Positions 1 to 5,533 of a DNA stretch of 10,039 bases are shown here, piece after piece; position 1 is the first letter of the stretch; every line of letters begins with the position of its first letter. This DNA is from JACMLD01 sp036500065. Its GTDB lineage: Bacteria; Bacteroidota; Bacteroidia; Chitinophagales; Chitinophagaceae. Location of the stretch: NCBI GenBank assembly GCA_036500065.1, contig DASYCT010000362.1:1-10039 (forward strand), read 5' to 3'. Under the pieces are notes generated by a model that worked only from the letters and a program-made list of their open reading frames with translations, was not told the DNA's origin and ran no database searches. A program made the translations under genes and the position numbers.

Positions 1-783
1 ATTTTCCGGTATGTTTTCCGCTACCTGCTGGTTGTCGTCCGGCATCTTATGCAATGGCGGCAGGTTATTTGTTTGCGGTAGTACATTGTTGTTTTTATTA
101 ACCTGCTGCTTGTCTTTCTTCTTATTGCTGCTGTTGGTTCCTGCTGTAAGCGCAGGAGAGCGGACAGCAGTTGTTTGTGCCGTTGCGGGCGCCGGGGCCT
201 TTCGTATTGCCGGCTGTTGGGCCGGTTTGTTCTGACCGCTGTTGTTGGCAATCGGGGGAGGGGCTACCGCCTTCGGACGATTCAGCCACCACAACCCGAG
301 CAACATCAGCACGATAGCCGCTGCCGCCAGTCGCCACCAGGCAAAAACCACGACCCGCTCTTTCTCTTCGCGGCGATACAAGTCCTGTTTTCCCTCGTAC
401 ACGATGGAAGCGTCGGGGCTCATTCTTGCCGCGTGCAGCAGTTCCAGCTCTCCCTGGTATTGGGGATGGGTGTCAAGAAATGCTTCCACGGTCTTTTTTT
501 CATGAGGCTTCAGCTCATTATCGGCGTACAATAAAAAGAATGATTCATAATTGCCGGTGTGAATGCCTGTCGCCGGGTGTTCGCTTCGCATCAGGTCTTC
601 CTTACCGGCAAATACTACCTGGGCCTCGGGACGGAACACGGACTGCTGCAGCAGCGCCAGCTCCCTTTCAAGGTCAGGATTTTGCTGAACAAACTCCTCC
701 ACCGCATCTTTCTCCCCGGCCGTCAATTCATTGTCGGCGTAGAGCAGGAAAAACGATTCGTAATTATGTCGGTTAATGTTCAT
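1..783 (-). CDS. Anti-sigma-like one-pass membrane protein with duplicated cytoplasmic domain (partial, C-terminus off window)
   Basis: The open frame begins at ATG 783 and runs off the left edge; 261 residues are visible. Residues 7-66 and 78-137 are two copies of one domain. Both begin with the identical NYESFFLLYADNEL (7-20 and 78-91) and continue with matching E-K-x-x-V-E-x-F, E-L-x-L-L and G-K-x-D-L-x-R positions. One hydrophobic segment (about 145-167, flanked by Arg/Lys and Trp) should cross the inner membrane. Beyond it lies a Pro/Asn/Lys/Gln-rich low-complexity stretch, presumably periplasmic. The start lies 27 bases after the ECF sigma gene stop, so the two should be co-transcribed. 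That position, the cytoplasmic N-terminus and single TM segment are typical of anti-sigma factors. I see no zinc-binding HxxxCxxC motif, so this is not a classical ZAS domain. The anti-sigma role is inferred from context; the duplication is seen directly. The C-terminal domain is outside the window. Confidence 0.8.
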   Translation of the reverse strand, partial: MNINRHNYESFFLLYADNELTAGEKDAVEEFVQQNPDLERELALLQQSVFRPEAQVVFAGKEDLMRSEHPATGIHTGNYESFFLLYADNELKPHEKKTVEAFLDTHPQYQGELELLHAARMSPDASIVYEGKQDLYRREEKERVVVFAWWRLAAAAIVLMLLGLWWLNRPKAVAPPPIANNSGQNKPAQQPAIRKAPAPATAQTTAVRSPALTAGTNSSNKKKDKQQVNKNNNVLPQTNNLPPLHKMPDDNQQVAENIPEN

Positions 784-810
784 TTCGTTGCGTTGTTTCC
801 GGTTCGGGTT

Positions 811-1299
811 TTACAAAACGTTTTCAAGGCTTACCAGGTAGGTCTTCAACTGTATTCTCGCCCGGTGAAGATAAACTTTTACCTGGCTTTCATTCAACCC
901 CGTTATCTCTCCTATCTCCTGGTACGAATATCCTTCGTAATCTTTCAGCAACACCAGGCTGCGCTGTGTTTCATTGAGCGTTTCCAGCGCTTCTTCCAGC
1001 ACCTTTTTGAGGTTGTTGGACGGCTGGCTGGTGGTGCCACCGCTGGTATCGCCAAAACTGTCTTTCAGCGTTATCCTTTTTTCCTTCCGTATATGATCTA
1101 TCATCTGGTGATAGGCGATCGTGAAAAGATACGATTTGCTTTTTTCTGCATCTATTTCCTGCCGGTTGCGCCATAGTTTTTCGAAGGCCCCCTGCACCAC
1201 ATCCCTCGAATCTTCCTCATGCCGGAGATTTTTCAGGATAAAGCGATACACATTGTCCGCGTACCGGGTCACACATTCGTTATATTCTCTCTCAGTCAT
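811..1299 (-). CDS. ECF-type RNA polymerase sigma factor
   Basis: This is a 162-residue sigma-70 family protein of the ECF group, which directs RNA polymerase to a small regulon, usually under an anti-sigma factor. Region 2 spans about residues 10-77, with the core-binding and -10 recognition part around D33-VVQGAFEKLWRNR and the Y-x-x-x-I-D-H-I-R helix. A short Gly/Ser/Thr linker follows (about 84-96). Region 4 spans about 97-153: a conserved L-x-E-T-Q-R-x-L-V helix, then the helix-turn-helix GYSYQEIGEITGLNESQVKV and H-R-A-R. No extra C-terminal domain is present, as is normal for a minimal ECF factor. ATG 1299 is the natural start, leaving a leader of about 75 bases after the predicted promoter at 1378-1409. 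The anti-sigma-like gene follows after 27 bases. The promoter resembles that of the small exported protein gene upstream, so autoregulation is likely. The inducing signal cannot be read from the sequence. Confidence 0.95.
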   Translation of the reverse strand: MTEREYNECVTRYADNVYRFILKNLRHEEDSRDVVQGAFEKLWRNRQEIDAEKSKSYLFTIAYHQMIDHIRKEKRITLKDSFGDTSGGTTSQPSNNLKKVLEEALETLNETQRSLVLLKDYEGYSYQEIGEITGLNESQVKVYLHRARIQLKTYLVSLENVL

Positions 1300-1377
1300 A
1301 AAACAGTTCCAGCTCTGTTGTTGTAAGGTAATGGTGTTTTCTCATCCCGGTATCTCTCTGCACGGAACCTGTATAAT

Positions 1378-1409
1378 TAATACGGCCGTACAAACAAAAT
1401 GTTACAGCT
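1378..1409 (-). promoter_or_regulatory. Predicted ECF-dependent promoter of the sigma / anti-sigma operon
   Basis: Reading the minus strand, AGCTGTAACATTTT (1409-1396) contains a -35-like GTAAC. Exactly 16 bases later comes CGTATTA (1384-1378) as a -10-like element. The general layout, xxAAC plus about 16 bases plus CGT, is that of ECF promoters. The same arrangement stands before the small exported protein gene at 1744-1775. No TAnnTTTG housekeeping box was seen in this gap. The self-recognition assignment is inference. Confidence 0.65.
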
Positions 1410-1420
1410 CCCCGGGTTTT

Positions 1421-1452
1421 TATAAAAAATCCCCCGTTTCAGGCGGGGGATT
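1421..1452 (-). terminator. Rho-independent terminator of the small exported protein gene
   Basis: A perfect 9-bp stem (1428-1436 with 1444-1452, five consecutive G:C pairs) has a 7-base loop. On the minus strand it is followed by ATTTTTTATA. It lies 20 bases beyond the stop codon at 1473 and upstream of the sigma promoter, so it separates the small gene's transcript from the sigma operon. Confidence 0.85.
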
Positions 1453-1472
1453 AATAATATACTTTAATGATG

Positions 1473-1688
1473 TTATTGATTGGTTCCCAGCAAGTGGCGG
1501 GAAATGGATTCCCAGATGGCGGTATTGTCGCTCTTGGTGCAGGTGCCATCGCTTTTCTCCTTGCATTGAATCCCATCCTCGCCGGTAGCGGCCGCCTGGG
1601 TTTTGTTGTGGAAGGTAGAAAACAGGATGACGCCGGTCGTGAGCGTCAGGGAAAGTATAGTCAGCCGGATAAAGGTTTTTGTTGTCAT
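1473..1688 (-). CDS. Small exported protein with two cysteines, putative ECF target
   Basis: I do not recognise a named family. From ATG 1688 the protein has 71 residues; an in-frame ATG at 1709 would add MSKTDAT. The N-terminus (TTKTFIRL, then about 19 hydrophobic residues) is a Sec-type signal peptide or membrane anchor, with a possible cleavage site at HNKTQA/A. The remaining 35-40 residues are polar, with two cysteines eight positions apart (CKEKSDGTC) that could form a disulfide after export, and an ISRHLLGTNQ tail. It has its own promoter, closely matching that of the sigma gene, and its own terminator. Small signal-peptide proteins with few cysteines are common in Chitinophagaceae (for example NVEAL-type peptides), but the NVEAL motif is absent here. 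Choice between the two starts is uncertain: 1688 gives the more typical signal peptide, while 1709 lies just after a leader hairpin. Confidence 0.65.
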   Translation of the reverse strand: MTTKTFIRLTILSLTLTTGVILFSTFHNKTQAAATGEDGIQCKEKSDGTCTKSDNTAIWESISRHLLGTNQ

Positions 1689-1716
1689 GGTAGCATCAGT
1701 TTTAGACATTTATAAG

Positions 1717-1731
1717 TCCCGCACAGCGGGA
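1717..1731 (-). promoter_or_regulatory. Leader hairpin before the small exported protein
   Basis: TCCCGC-TGT-GCGGGA forms a perfect 6-bp, GC-rich stem with a 3-base loop, on the predicted transcript between the promoter (1744-1775) and the first possible start codon (1709). It has no T-run, so it is not a terminator. It could affect mRNA stability or translation start choice; the function is inference. Confidence 0.4.
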
Positions 1732-1743
1732 TAGAATAAACGA

Positions 1744-1775
1744 TAAGACGAAGATATTTCAAAAATGTTACAGCT
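1744..1775 (-). promoter_or_regulatory. Predicted ECF-dependent promoter of the small exported protein gene
   Basis: On the minus strand AGCTGTAACATTTT (1775-1762) is identical over 14 bases to the element before the sigma gene. After 16 bases counted from GTAAC comes CGTCTTA (1750-1744), which differs from the sigma copy (CGTATTA) at one position. The spacer sequences beyond the shared part are different, so this is not simply a recent duplication of the whole region. Transcription would start around 1737-1739. Confidence 0.65.
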
Positions 1776-1877
1776 TGATGGCAAATTCCGTGAAGGGCGT
1801 TCAACAAGGGGGGAAACGGCGGAAATCGCCGGTGAAACGATCTTTTGGCGTTTTACCTTACGAGTGTTAGCTTTCCC

Positions 1878-1885
1878 TATTTTTG
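1878..1885 (+). promoter_or_regulatory. Bacteroidota -7 box of the kbl promoter
   Basis: TATTTTTG matches the Bacteroidota TAnnTTTG element exactly and ends 27 bases before the kbl start codon. A clean -33 TTG at the usual distance is missing, so the promoter may be weak or the match partly fortuitous. Confidence 0.45.
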
Positions 1886-1912
1886 TGCTCTTTCTAAAAA
1901 TAATCAGCTCCC

Positions 1913-3100
1913 ATGAACCAGAAATTTGTACAACGGATAGCAGGCGAACTGGAAGAAATCAAATCGGCGGGCCTTTTCAAACAGGAACGCATCATCACCA
2001 GCGAACAGGGGCCGGAAATCACGGTCAACAACAGGCAGGTGCTGAATTTCTGCGCCAACAACTATTTAGGCCTGTCCTCCCATCCCAAAGTGATTGAAGC
2101 GGCCCATAAAGCCATCGACACCCACGGCTACGGCATGAGCAGCGTCCGTTTTATCTGCGGCACCCAGGACATTCACAAGGAGCTGGAACAAAAACTGGCC
2201 ACTTTCCTCGGCACCGAAGACACGATATTGTACGCGGCCGCTTTTGACGCCAACGGCGGTGTGTTCGAACCCCTGTTTGGCGAACAGGACGCCATTATTT
2301 CTGATGCGTTGAACCATGCCTCTATCATCGACGGCGTTCGTCTCTGCAAGGCGCAGCGCTATCGGTACGAGCACAACAACATGGAAGACCTCGAAGCCAG
2401 GTTGAAAGAAAGCGCCGCCTGCAGAAGCCGCATCATCGTCACCGACGGTTCGTTCAGCATGGACGGCACGATTGCCCAACTGGACAAAATCTGCGGGCTC
2501 GCCGATAAATACGATGCCATCGTGATGATCGACGAATGCCATTCCTCGGGCTTCCTCGGCAAAACAGGCCGCGGCACCCACGAATACCGCGGCGTAATGG
2601 GCCGCATCGATATTATCACTGGTACCCTCGGCAAAGCCCTCGGCGGTGCAAGCGGGGGTTTTACCAGCGGCAGAAAGGAGATCATCGAAATGCTCCGCCA
2701 GCGCTCACGCCCTTACCTGTTTTCCAATACCGTTGCCCCGGCTATCGTCGGCGCTTCCATTGCCGTACTGAACATGTTGAGCCAGACCACTGAACTGCGC
2801 GACAAACTGGAATACAACACCAACTATTTCCGCAGCAAAATGACCGTGGCCGGTTTCGATATAAAACCCGGCGACCATCCCATCGTCCCCATTATGCTCT
2901 ACGACGCCGTAGTAGCCCAACAGTTTGCCGCCGCATTGCTGGAAGAAGGCGTATATGTGATCGGGTTCTTTTTTCCCGTGGTGGCAAAGGGGCTGGCGAG
3001 AATACGGGTACAGCTAAGCGCAGCACACGAACAAAAGCACCTGGATAAAGCTATTGCGGCATTTACAAAAGTGGGGAAGGACCTGGGAGTATTGAAATAG
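1913..3100 (+). CDS. kbl: Glycine C-acetyltransferase (2-amino-3-ketobutyrate CoA ligase)
   Basis: This PLP enzyme cleaves 2-amino-3-ketobutyrate with CoA to glycine and acetyl-CoA, the second step of threonine breakdown through threonine dehydrogenase; it works in the cytoplasm. The 395 residues match the usual length (E. coli Kbl has about 397). The alpha-oxoamine synthase fold is clear: N-F-C-A-N-N-Y-L-G-L (45-54), G-Y-G-M-S-S-V-R-F-I-C-G-T (72-84), H135 in ALNHASIIDG, D207-E-C-H-S-S-G-F, and the PLP lysine K241 in TGTLGKALGGASGG. Q-R-S-R-P-Y-L-F-S-N follows, and the tail has G-F-F-F-P-V-V and R-I-R-V-Q-L-S-A-A-H. The close match through the active site and C-terminus separates it from KAS-III-like serine palmitoyltransferase and AONS relatives. 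No threonine dehydrogenase gene is visible next to it. It is convergent with ridA, with 12 bases between the stops. Confidence 0.95.
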   Translation: MNQKFVQRIAGELEEIKSAGLFKQERIITSEQGPEITVNNRQVLNFCANNYLGLSSHPKVIEAAHKAIDTHGYGMSSVRFICGTQDIHKELEQKLATFLGTEDTILYAAAFDANGGVFEPLFGEQDAIISDALNHASIIDGVRLCKAQRYRYEHNNMEDLEARLKESAACRSRIIVTDGSFSMDGTIAQLDKICGLADKYDAIVMIDECHSSGFLGKTGRGTHEYRGVMGRIDIITGTLGKALGGASGGFTSGRKEIIEMLRQRSRPYLFSNTVAPAIVGASIAVLNMLSQTTELRDKLEYNTNYFRSKMTVAGFDIKPGDHPIVPIMLYDAVVAQQFAAALLEEGVYVIGFFFPVVAKGLARIRVQLSAAHEQKHLDKAIAAFTKVGKDLGVLK

Positions 3101-3112
3101 TCAACTGTGAAT

Positions 3113-3493
3113 TTATTCCGCCGCGATCATACTGATCTCTACGTTCACATTCTTTGGCAGCCCTTTTACTGCTACCGTTTCGCGCGCAGGGAAATCGCTG
3201 CTGAAATATTTCCCGTAGACCTCGTTCACCGTGGCAAACAAACTCATATCGCTTAGGAAGATGGTGGTCTTTACTACATGACTGAAATTCATGCCTGCCT
3301 GCGATAAGATCGCTTTCAGGTTGTGCATCACCTGGTGGGTTTCGCCAATGGCATCGGTGGCGTCAATATTGCCGGTTGCGGGGTTGATTGCGACCTGCCC
3401 GGAGATAAACAAAAGACCGCCGGCCTTAATGGCCTGGTTATAAGGACCAATCGGCGCCGGTGCGCCGGGAGTATTGATTAGTTGCTTTTCCAT
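3113..3493 (-). CDS. ridA: RidA family reactive enamine/imine deaminase
   Basis: RidA (YjgF/YER057c/UK114) hydrolyses the reactive enamines and imines, such as 2-aminoacrylate, released by PLP enzymes acting on serine and threonine; it is a cytoplasmic homotrimer. From ATG 3493 the protein has 126 residues, the family's normal size. It has APAPIGPYNQA with Y18, LFISGQVAINPATG (S31-G32), the P-A-R-E-T-V-A-V stretch with the conserved carboxylate-binding arginine R104, and L-P-K-N-V-N-V-E-I with E119. An upstream TTG (3514) would add MSCLFLT, but ATG 3493 gives the conserved N-terminus. The gene ends 12 bases from the kbl stop. Both proteins deal with threonine-derived or PLP-derived reactive intermediates, so the neighbourhood fits, though convergent genes are not one operon. 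Confidence 0.95.
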   Translation of the reverse strand: MEKQLINTPGAPAPIGPYNQAIKAGGLLFISGQVAINPATGNIDATDAIGETHQVMHNLKAILSQAGMNFSHVVKTTIFLSDMSLFATVNEVYGKYFSSDFPARETVAVKGLPKNVNVEISMIAAE

Positions 3494-3575
3494 GGTCAAA
3501 AATAAGCAGCTCAAGCGATTGTGTTGAAAAAGATTTTAGAGCGCGGAAATGTTATGATTATAACGGCAGGCTTTG

Positions 3576-3583
3576 TAAGTTTG
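3576..3583 (+). promoter_or_regulatory. Bacteroidota -7 box before the 3HCDH-like gene
   Basis: TAAGTTTG fits TAnnTTTG and ends 20 bases before ATG 3604. It lies in the 110-base divergent gap between ridA and this gene. A -33 match is poor (TTATG around 3552-3556). Confidence 0.45.
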
Positions 3584-3603
3584 CTGGATTAACCAATTGA
3601 CAG

Positions 3604-4242
3604 ATGAAAATTGCTGTTGTCTGTAATAAAGCGCTGCAGGAAGATTTTTTGTTCAAAAAGATGAACAACGAAACAGCAATTGTTTTCGTCGGCCGCCCCG
3701 AAGATATTCCGGGCGATGCAACAGTGGTTTTTGACCTGTTGTTTGAAAACAAGACCGAAAGAATAGCGCTGTTACGCCAATACCTCCCCCGCCCGGTCAT
3801 TGTAAATGCTGTTACGGCCACCCTGGCGGAAATCGGCGAACCTTTTATCCGCATAAATGCCTGGCCGGGATTTTTACGACATGAAATACTCGAAATAGCC
3901 GCATCGCCTGCCCAACACGAACGGGTACAAACTATTTTTACCCGGTTGGGATGGAAATACCGGCTGGTTGCCGATATTGCAGGCCTGGTCAGCGCCCGTG
4001 TAATCGCCATGATCATTAACGAAGCATGGTTTACTTACGGCGAAGGAATAAGCACCCGCGAAGAAATCGATATCGCCATGAAATCAGGTACCAACTACCC
4101 CCTCGGGCCTTTTGAATGGAGCGAAAAAATCGGGGTAAGCAATATCTGCCAACTGTTAAGAGGTATGTGCGCGACCGATAGCCGGTATGAAATAGCCCCG
4201 GCATTGAAAGAAGCCTGTGAGGCCGCCGCGGTAACGGTATAA
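3604..4242 (+). CDS. Short 3-hydroxyacyl-CoA dehydrogenase-like protein with degenerate NAD-binding part
   Basis: The C-terminal half (about residues 122-185) is a clear 3-hydroxyacyl-CoA dehydrogenase C-terminal domain: D124-x-A-G-L-V-x-x-R132, I-I-N-E-A (137-141), Y-G-E-G-I-S-T-R-E-E-I-D, then G-T-N-Y-P-L-G-P-F-E-W. The protein has only 212 residues against roughly 280-310 for enzymatic members. The N-terminus (MKIAVVCNKALQEDFL) lacks the G-x-G-x-x-G dinucleotide motif, and the usual H-F-F-N-P segment with the catalytic histidine is replaced by R-I-N-A-W-P-G-F (83-90). The Asp usually found after the GPF motif is Glu (E174). I therefore infer loss or change of dehydrogenase activity; acyl-CoA or another ligand may still be bound. 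tsaB follows 58 bases later on the same strand. Family membership is sure; function is open. Confidence 0.8.
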   Translation: MKIAVVCNKALQEDFLFKKMNNETAIVFVGRPEDIPGDATVVFDLLFENKTERIALLRQYLPRPVIVNAVTATLAEIGEPFIRINAWPGFLRHEILEIAASPAQHERVQTIFTRLGWKYRLVADIAGLVSARVIAMIINEAWFTYGEGISTREEIDIAMKSGTNYPLGPFEWSEKIGVSNICQLLRGMCATDSRYEIAPALKEACEAAAVTV

Positions 4243-4300
4243 TCCTGTTGTTTTACCGCATAGATGGACAAACAATTATTCTTTATTTTTTATAACCTGC

Positions 4301-4996
4301 ATGGCACTGATTCTTAGTATTGATACAGCTACTGCGCTGGGCACTGTTTGCCTGGCAAACGATGGTCGCCTCCTTGCCGCAAAGACAAACGACCAGCAGA
4401 AAGACCATGCCGCCTGGATTCATCCCGCCATACGCGATTTGATGGAAGAAACCGGCCACCGCCTGCAGGAACTGGATGCAGTGGCCGTTATAGCCGGCCC
4501 CGGTTCATACACCGGGCTGCGGGTAGGCATGGCCACCGCCAAAGGACTATGCTATGCCAACAGGTTGCCGCTTATCGCGTTGAACACCTTGTATGTGATG
4601 GCGTATGCCGCCCGGCAGCAAGTAGAGCTTTCCGGCGCAGAAAAAACTTTGCTCTGCCCCATGATCGATGCCCGCCGGATGGAAGTCTTTACCGCCTTGT
4701 ATGATATGAACCTGGACGAAATAGTGTCTCCCTGCGCTTTAGTATTGGAGCCCGGGTTCTTTGATAACTGGCTGGCGGATAACAGGATTATTTTCTTTGG
4801 TAACGGTAGCCCTAAGTGTAAATCATTAGTTGCGCATAATGGTGAGGTATTGGACAATTTGTTTTACTCACCGGAACACGTAACTTTACTAGCGCAGGCT
4901 GGATTTGAAGAGGCTCTGTTCACCGACACGGCATACGCCGAGCCCGCTTATCTCAAGGATTTCTACACTCATCATAAAAAGCCCGCCGTTGAATAA
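4301..4996 (+). CDS. tsaB: tRNA threonylcarbamoyladenosine biosynthesis protein TsaB
   Basis: TsaB is the ASKHA-fold partner of TsaD and, with TsaE, helps transfer the threonylcarbamoyl group to A37 of tRNAs that read ANN codons (t6A). The 231 residues equal the usual length. The N-terminus L-I-L-S-I-D-T-A-T (3-11) is the first phosphate-like loop. H36 and H41 lie in the QKDHAAWIHP stretch typical of the family, and the signature GPGSYTGLRVG is at 66-76, followed by A-K-G-L-C (80-84). M-I-D-A-R-R-M-E-V-F lies near residues 125-134. The start is ATG 4301; its upstream 58 bases are AT-rich (TTATTTTTTATAAC) but hold no exact TAnnTTTG box, so it may depend on the promoter of the preceding gene. 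The other t6A genes are not in the window. There is no clear terminator after the stop. Confidence 0.93.
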   Translation: MALILSIDTATALGTVCLANDGRLLAAKTNDQQKDHAAWIHPAIRDLMEETGHRLQELDAVAVIAGPGSYTGLRVGMATAKGLCYANRLPLIALNTLYVMAYAARQQVELSGAEKTLLCPMIDARRMEVFTALYDMNLDEIVSPCALVLEPGFFDNWLADNRIIFFGNGSPKCKSLVAHNGEVLDNLFYSPEHVTLLAQAGFEEALFTDTAYAEPAYLKDFYTHHKKPAVE

Positions 4997-5040
4997 ACGG
5001 AAGCTATTTTAAATATAGTTTTAATTCTTTTTAATCTTTT

Positions 5041-5075
5041 TTTGCACTATGATTATCTTTATTACGTAAACTTTG
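5041..5075 (+). promoter_or_regulatory. Probable promoter of the ArsR-type regulator
   Basis: TTTG at 5041-5044 and AAACTTTG at 5068-5075 (one mismatch to TAnnTTTG) are 23 bases apart. An alternative -7 is TATCTTTA at 5054-5061. The perfect palindrome TTACGTAA (5062-5069) lies between the boxes and could be an operator. The start site would lie near 5081, upstream of ATG 5102. The exact boxes are uncertain. Confidence 0.4.
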
Positions 5076-5101
5076 CATACTCCAAAACCCAATATTCAAA
5101 C

Positions 5102-5440
5102 ATGAACACATCAGCTAATTATTTAATGATTCAGCCGAAGGAAGGGGACACTGTCAAAATCGATTTTTTGCAAGTGAAGAAGGCCGCTGTAACACTGCGC
5201 GCCATCAATCACAAACTTCGTCAGCAGATTATGCACCTGCTGGAGGAGAACAAAAAAATGACGGTAACGGAGATTTATGTGCAACTTCGGTTAGAGCAGT
5301 CGGTTGCATCGCAACACCTGGCTATTCTGAGAAGAGCCGGCGTCGTTGGAACAGACAGGGATGGTAAATTTATTTATTATTCAATCAACGCAGAAAGGCT
5401 TGCACACATCAACAGGCATCTGGTGGATATAATAACATAA
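5102..5440 (+). CDS. ArsR/SmtB-type winged-helix transcriptional regulator without cysteines
   Basis: From ATG 5102 the protein has 112 residues, normal for the ArsR family. Helices around 24-50 (A-I-N-H-K-L-R-Q-Q-I-M-H-L-L) are followed by the helix-turn-helix V-T-E-I-Y-V-Q-L-R-L-E-Q-S-V-A-S-Q-H-L-A-I-L-R-R-A-G (55-80). The beta wing is V-G-T-D-R-D-G-K-F-I-Y-Y-S (82-94), and a C-terminal dimerisation helix follows. The ELCVCD metal site is absent and there is no cysteine in the whole protein, so neither metal thiolate nor disulfide/persulfide sensing is possible within one subunit. A TTG at 5042 in the same frame would put the promoter inside the gene and is rejected as start. It stands just before a persulfide dioxygenase-rhodanese gene, like BigR in other bacteria, and probably controls it. 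A strong terminator separates the two genes. Confidence 0.85.
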   Translation: MNTSANYLMIQPKEGDTVKIDFLQVKKAAVTLRAINHKLRQQIMHLLEENKKMTVTEIYVQLRLEQSVASQHLAILRRAGVVGTDRDGKFIYYSINAERLAHINRHLVDIIT

Positions 5441-5461
5441 AAACCTTACCTGACGGAACTT

Positions 5462-5500
5462 AAAAGCAGCAATCTTAACGGGTTGCTGCTTTTTTGTTTT
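5462..5500 (+). terminator. Rho-independent terminator after the ArsR-type gene
   Basis: An 11-bp perfect stem, AAAAGCAGCAA (5462-5472) with TTGCTGCTTTT (5483-5493), has a 10-base loop and a T-run TTTTTTGTTTT. It lies 22 bases after the regulator's stop. Its 3' arm also supplies the likely -33 element of the next gene. Confidence 0.9.
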
Positions 5501-5513
5501 ATGTGTACCTTTG
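5483..5513 (+). promoter_or_regulatory. Promoter of the persulfide dioxygenase-rhodanese gene
   Basis: TTG at 5483-5485 is followed after 20 bases by TACCTTTG (5506-5513), a full match to TAnnTTTG. Transcription would begin near 5519-5522, about 12-15 bases before ATG 5534. This rules out the earlier in-frame TTG 5483 and ATG 5501 as starts. The -33 lies inside the terminator stem of the previous gene. Confidence 0.65.
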
Positions 5514-5521
5514 CTGGTACA
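5504..5521. promoter_or_regulatory. Inverted repeat over the -7 box, candidate operator
   Basis: TGTACC (5504-5509) and GGTACA (5516-5521) are perfect inverted arms with a 6-base spacer. They cover the -7 box and reach the predicted start site, an ideal place for a repressor. The neighbouring ArsR-type protein is the obvious candidate ligand, but no copy of this repeat was found before the regulator's own gene. Confidence 0.45.
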
Positions 5522-5533
5522 ACAGCAAGCATT

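Noticed and set aside
11..1176. Several plus-strand open frames across the anti-sigma and sigma genes (11-235, 175-534, 426-776, 559-1176)
   Set aside because: They overlap fully with well-supported minus-strand genes whose products have clear domains; their translations show no recognisable family and overlap one another.
2066..2920. Minus-strand open frames inside kbl
   Set aside because: Shadows of the kbl reading frame in GC-rich coding DNA; kbl is unambiguous over the whole stretch.
3558..4016. Minus-strand frame of 152 codons opposite the 3HCDH-like gene
   Set aside because: The plus-strand frame has a clear family domain; this one has an unlikely composition and no recognisable motif.
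5042..5101. N-terminal extension of the ArsR-type regulator from TTG 5042
   Set aside because: It would place the likely promoter elements inside the gene; the ATG at 5102 gives the usual family length.
5184..5213. GCTGTAAC word inside the ArsR-type gene resembling the ECF -35 element
   Set aside because: No CGT element at 16 bases downstream and it lies within coding sequence.
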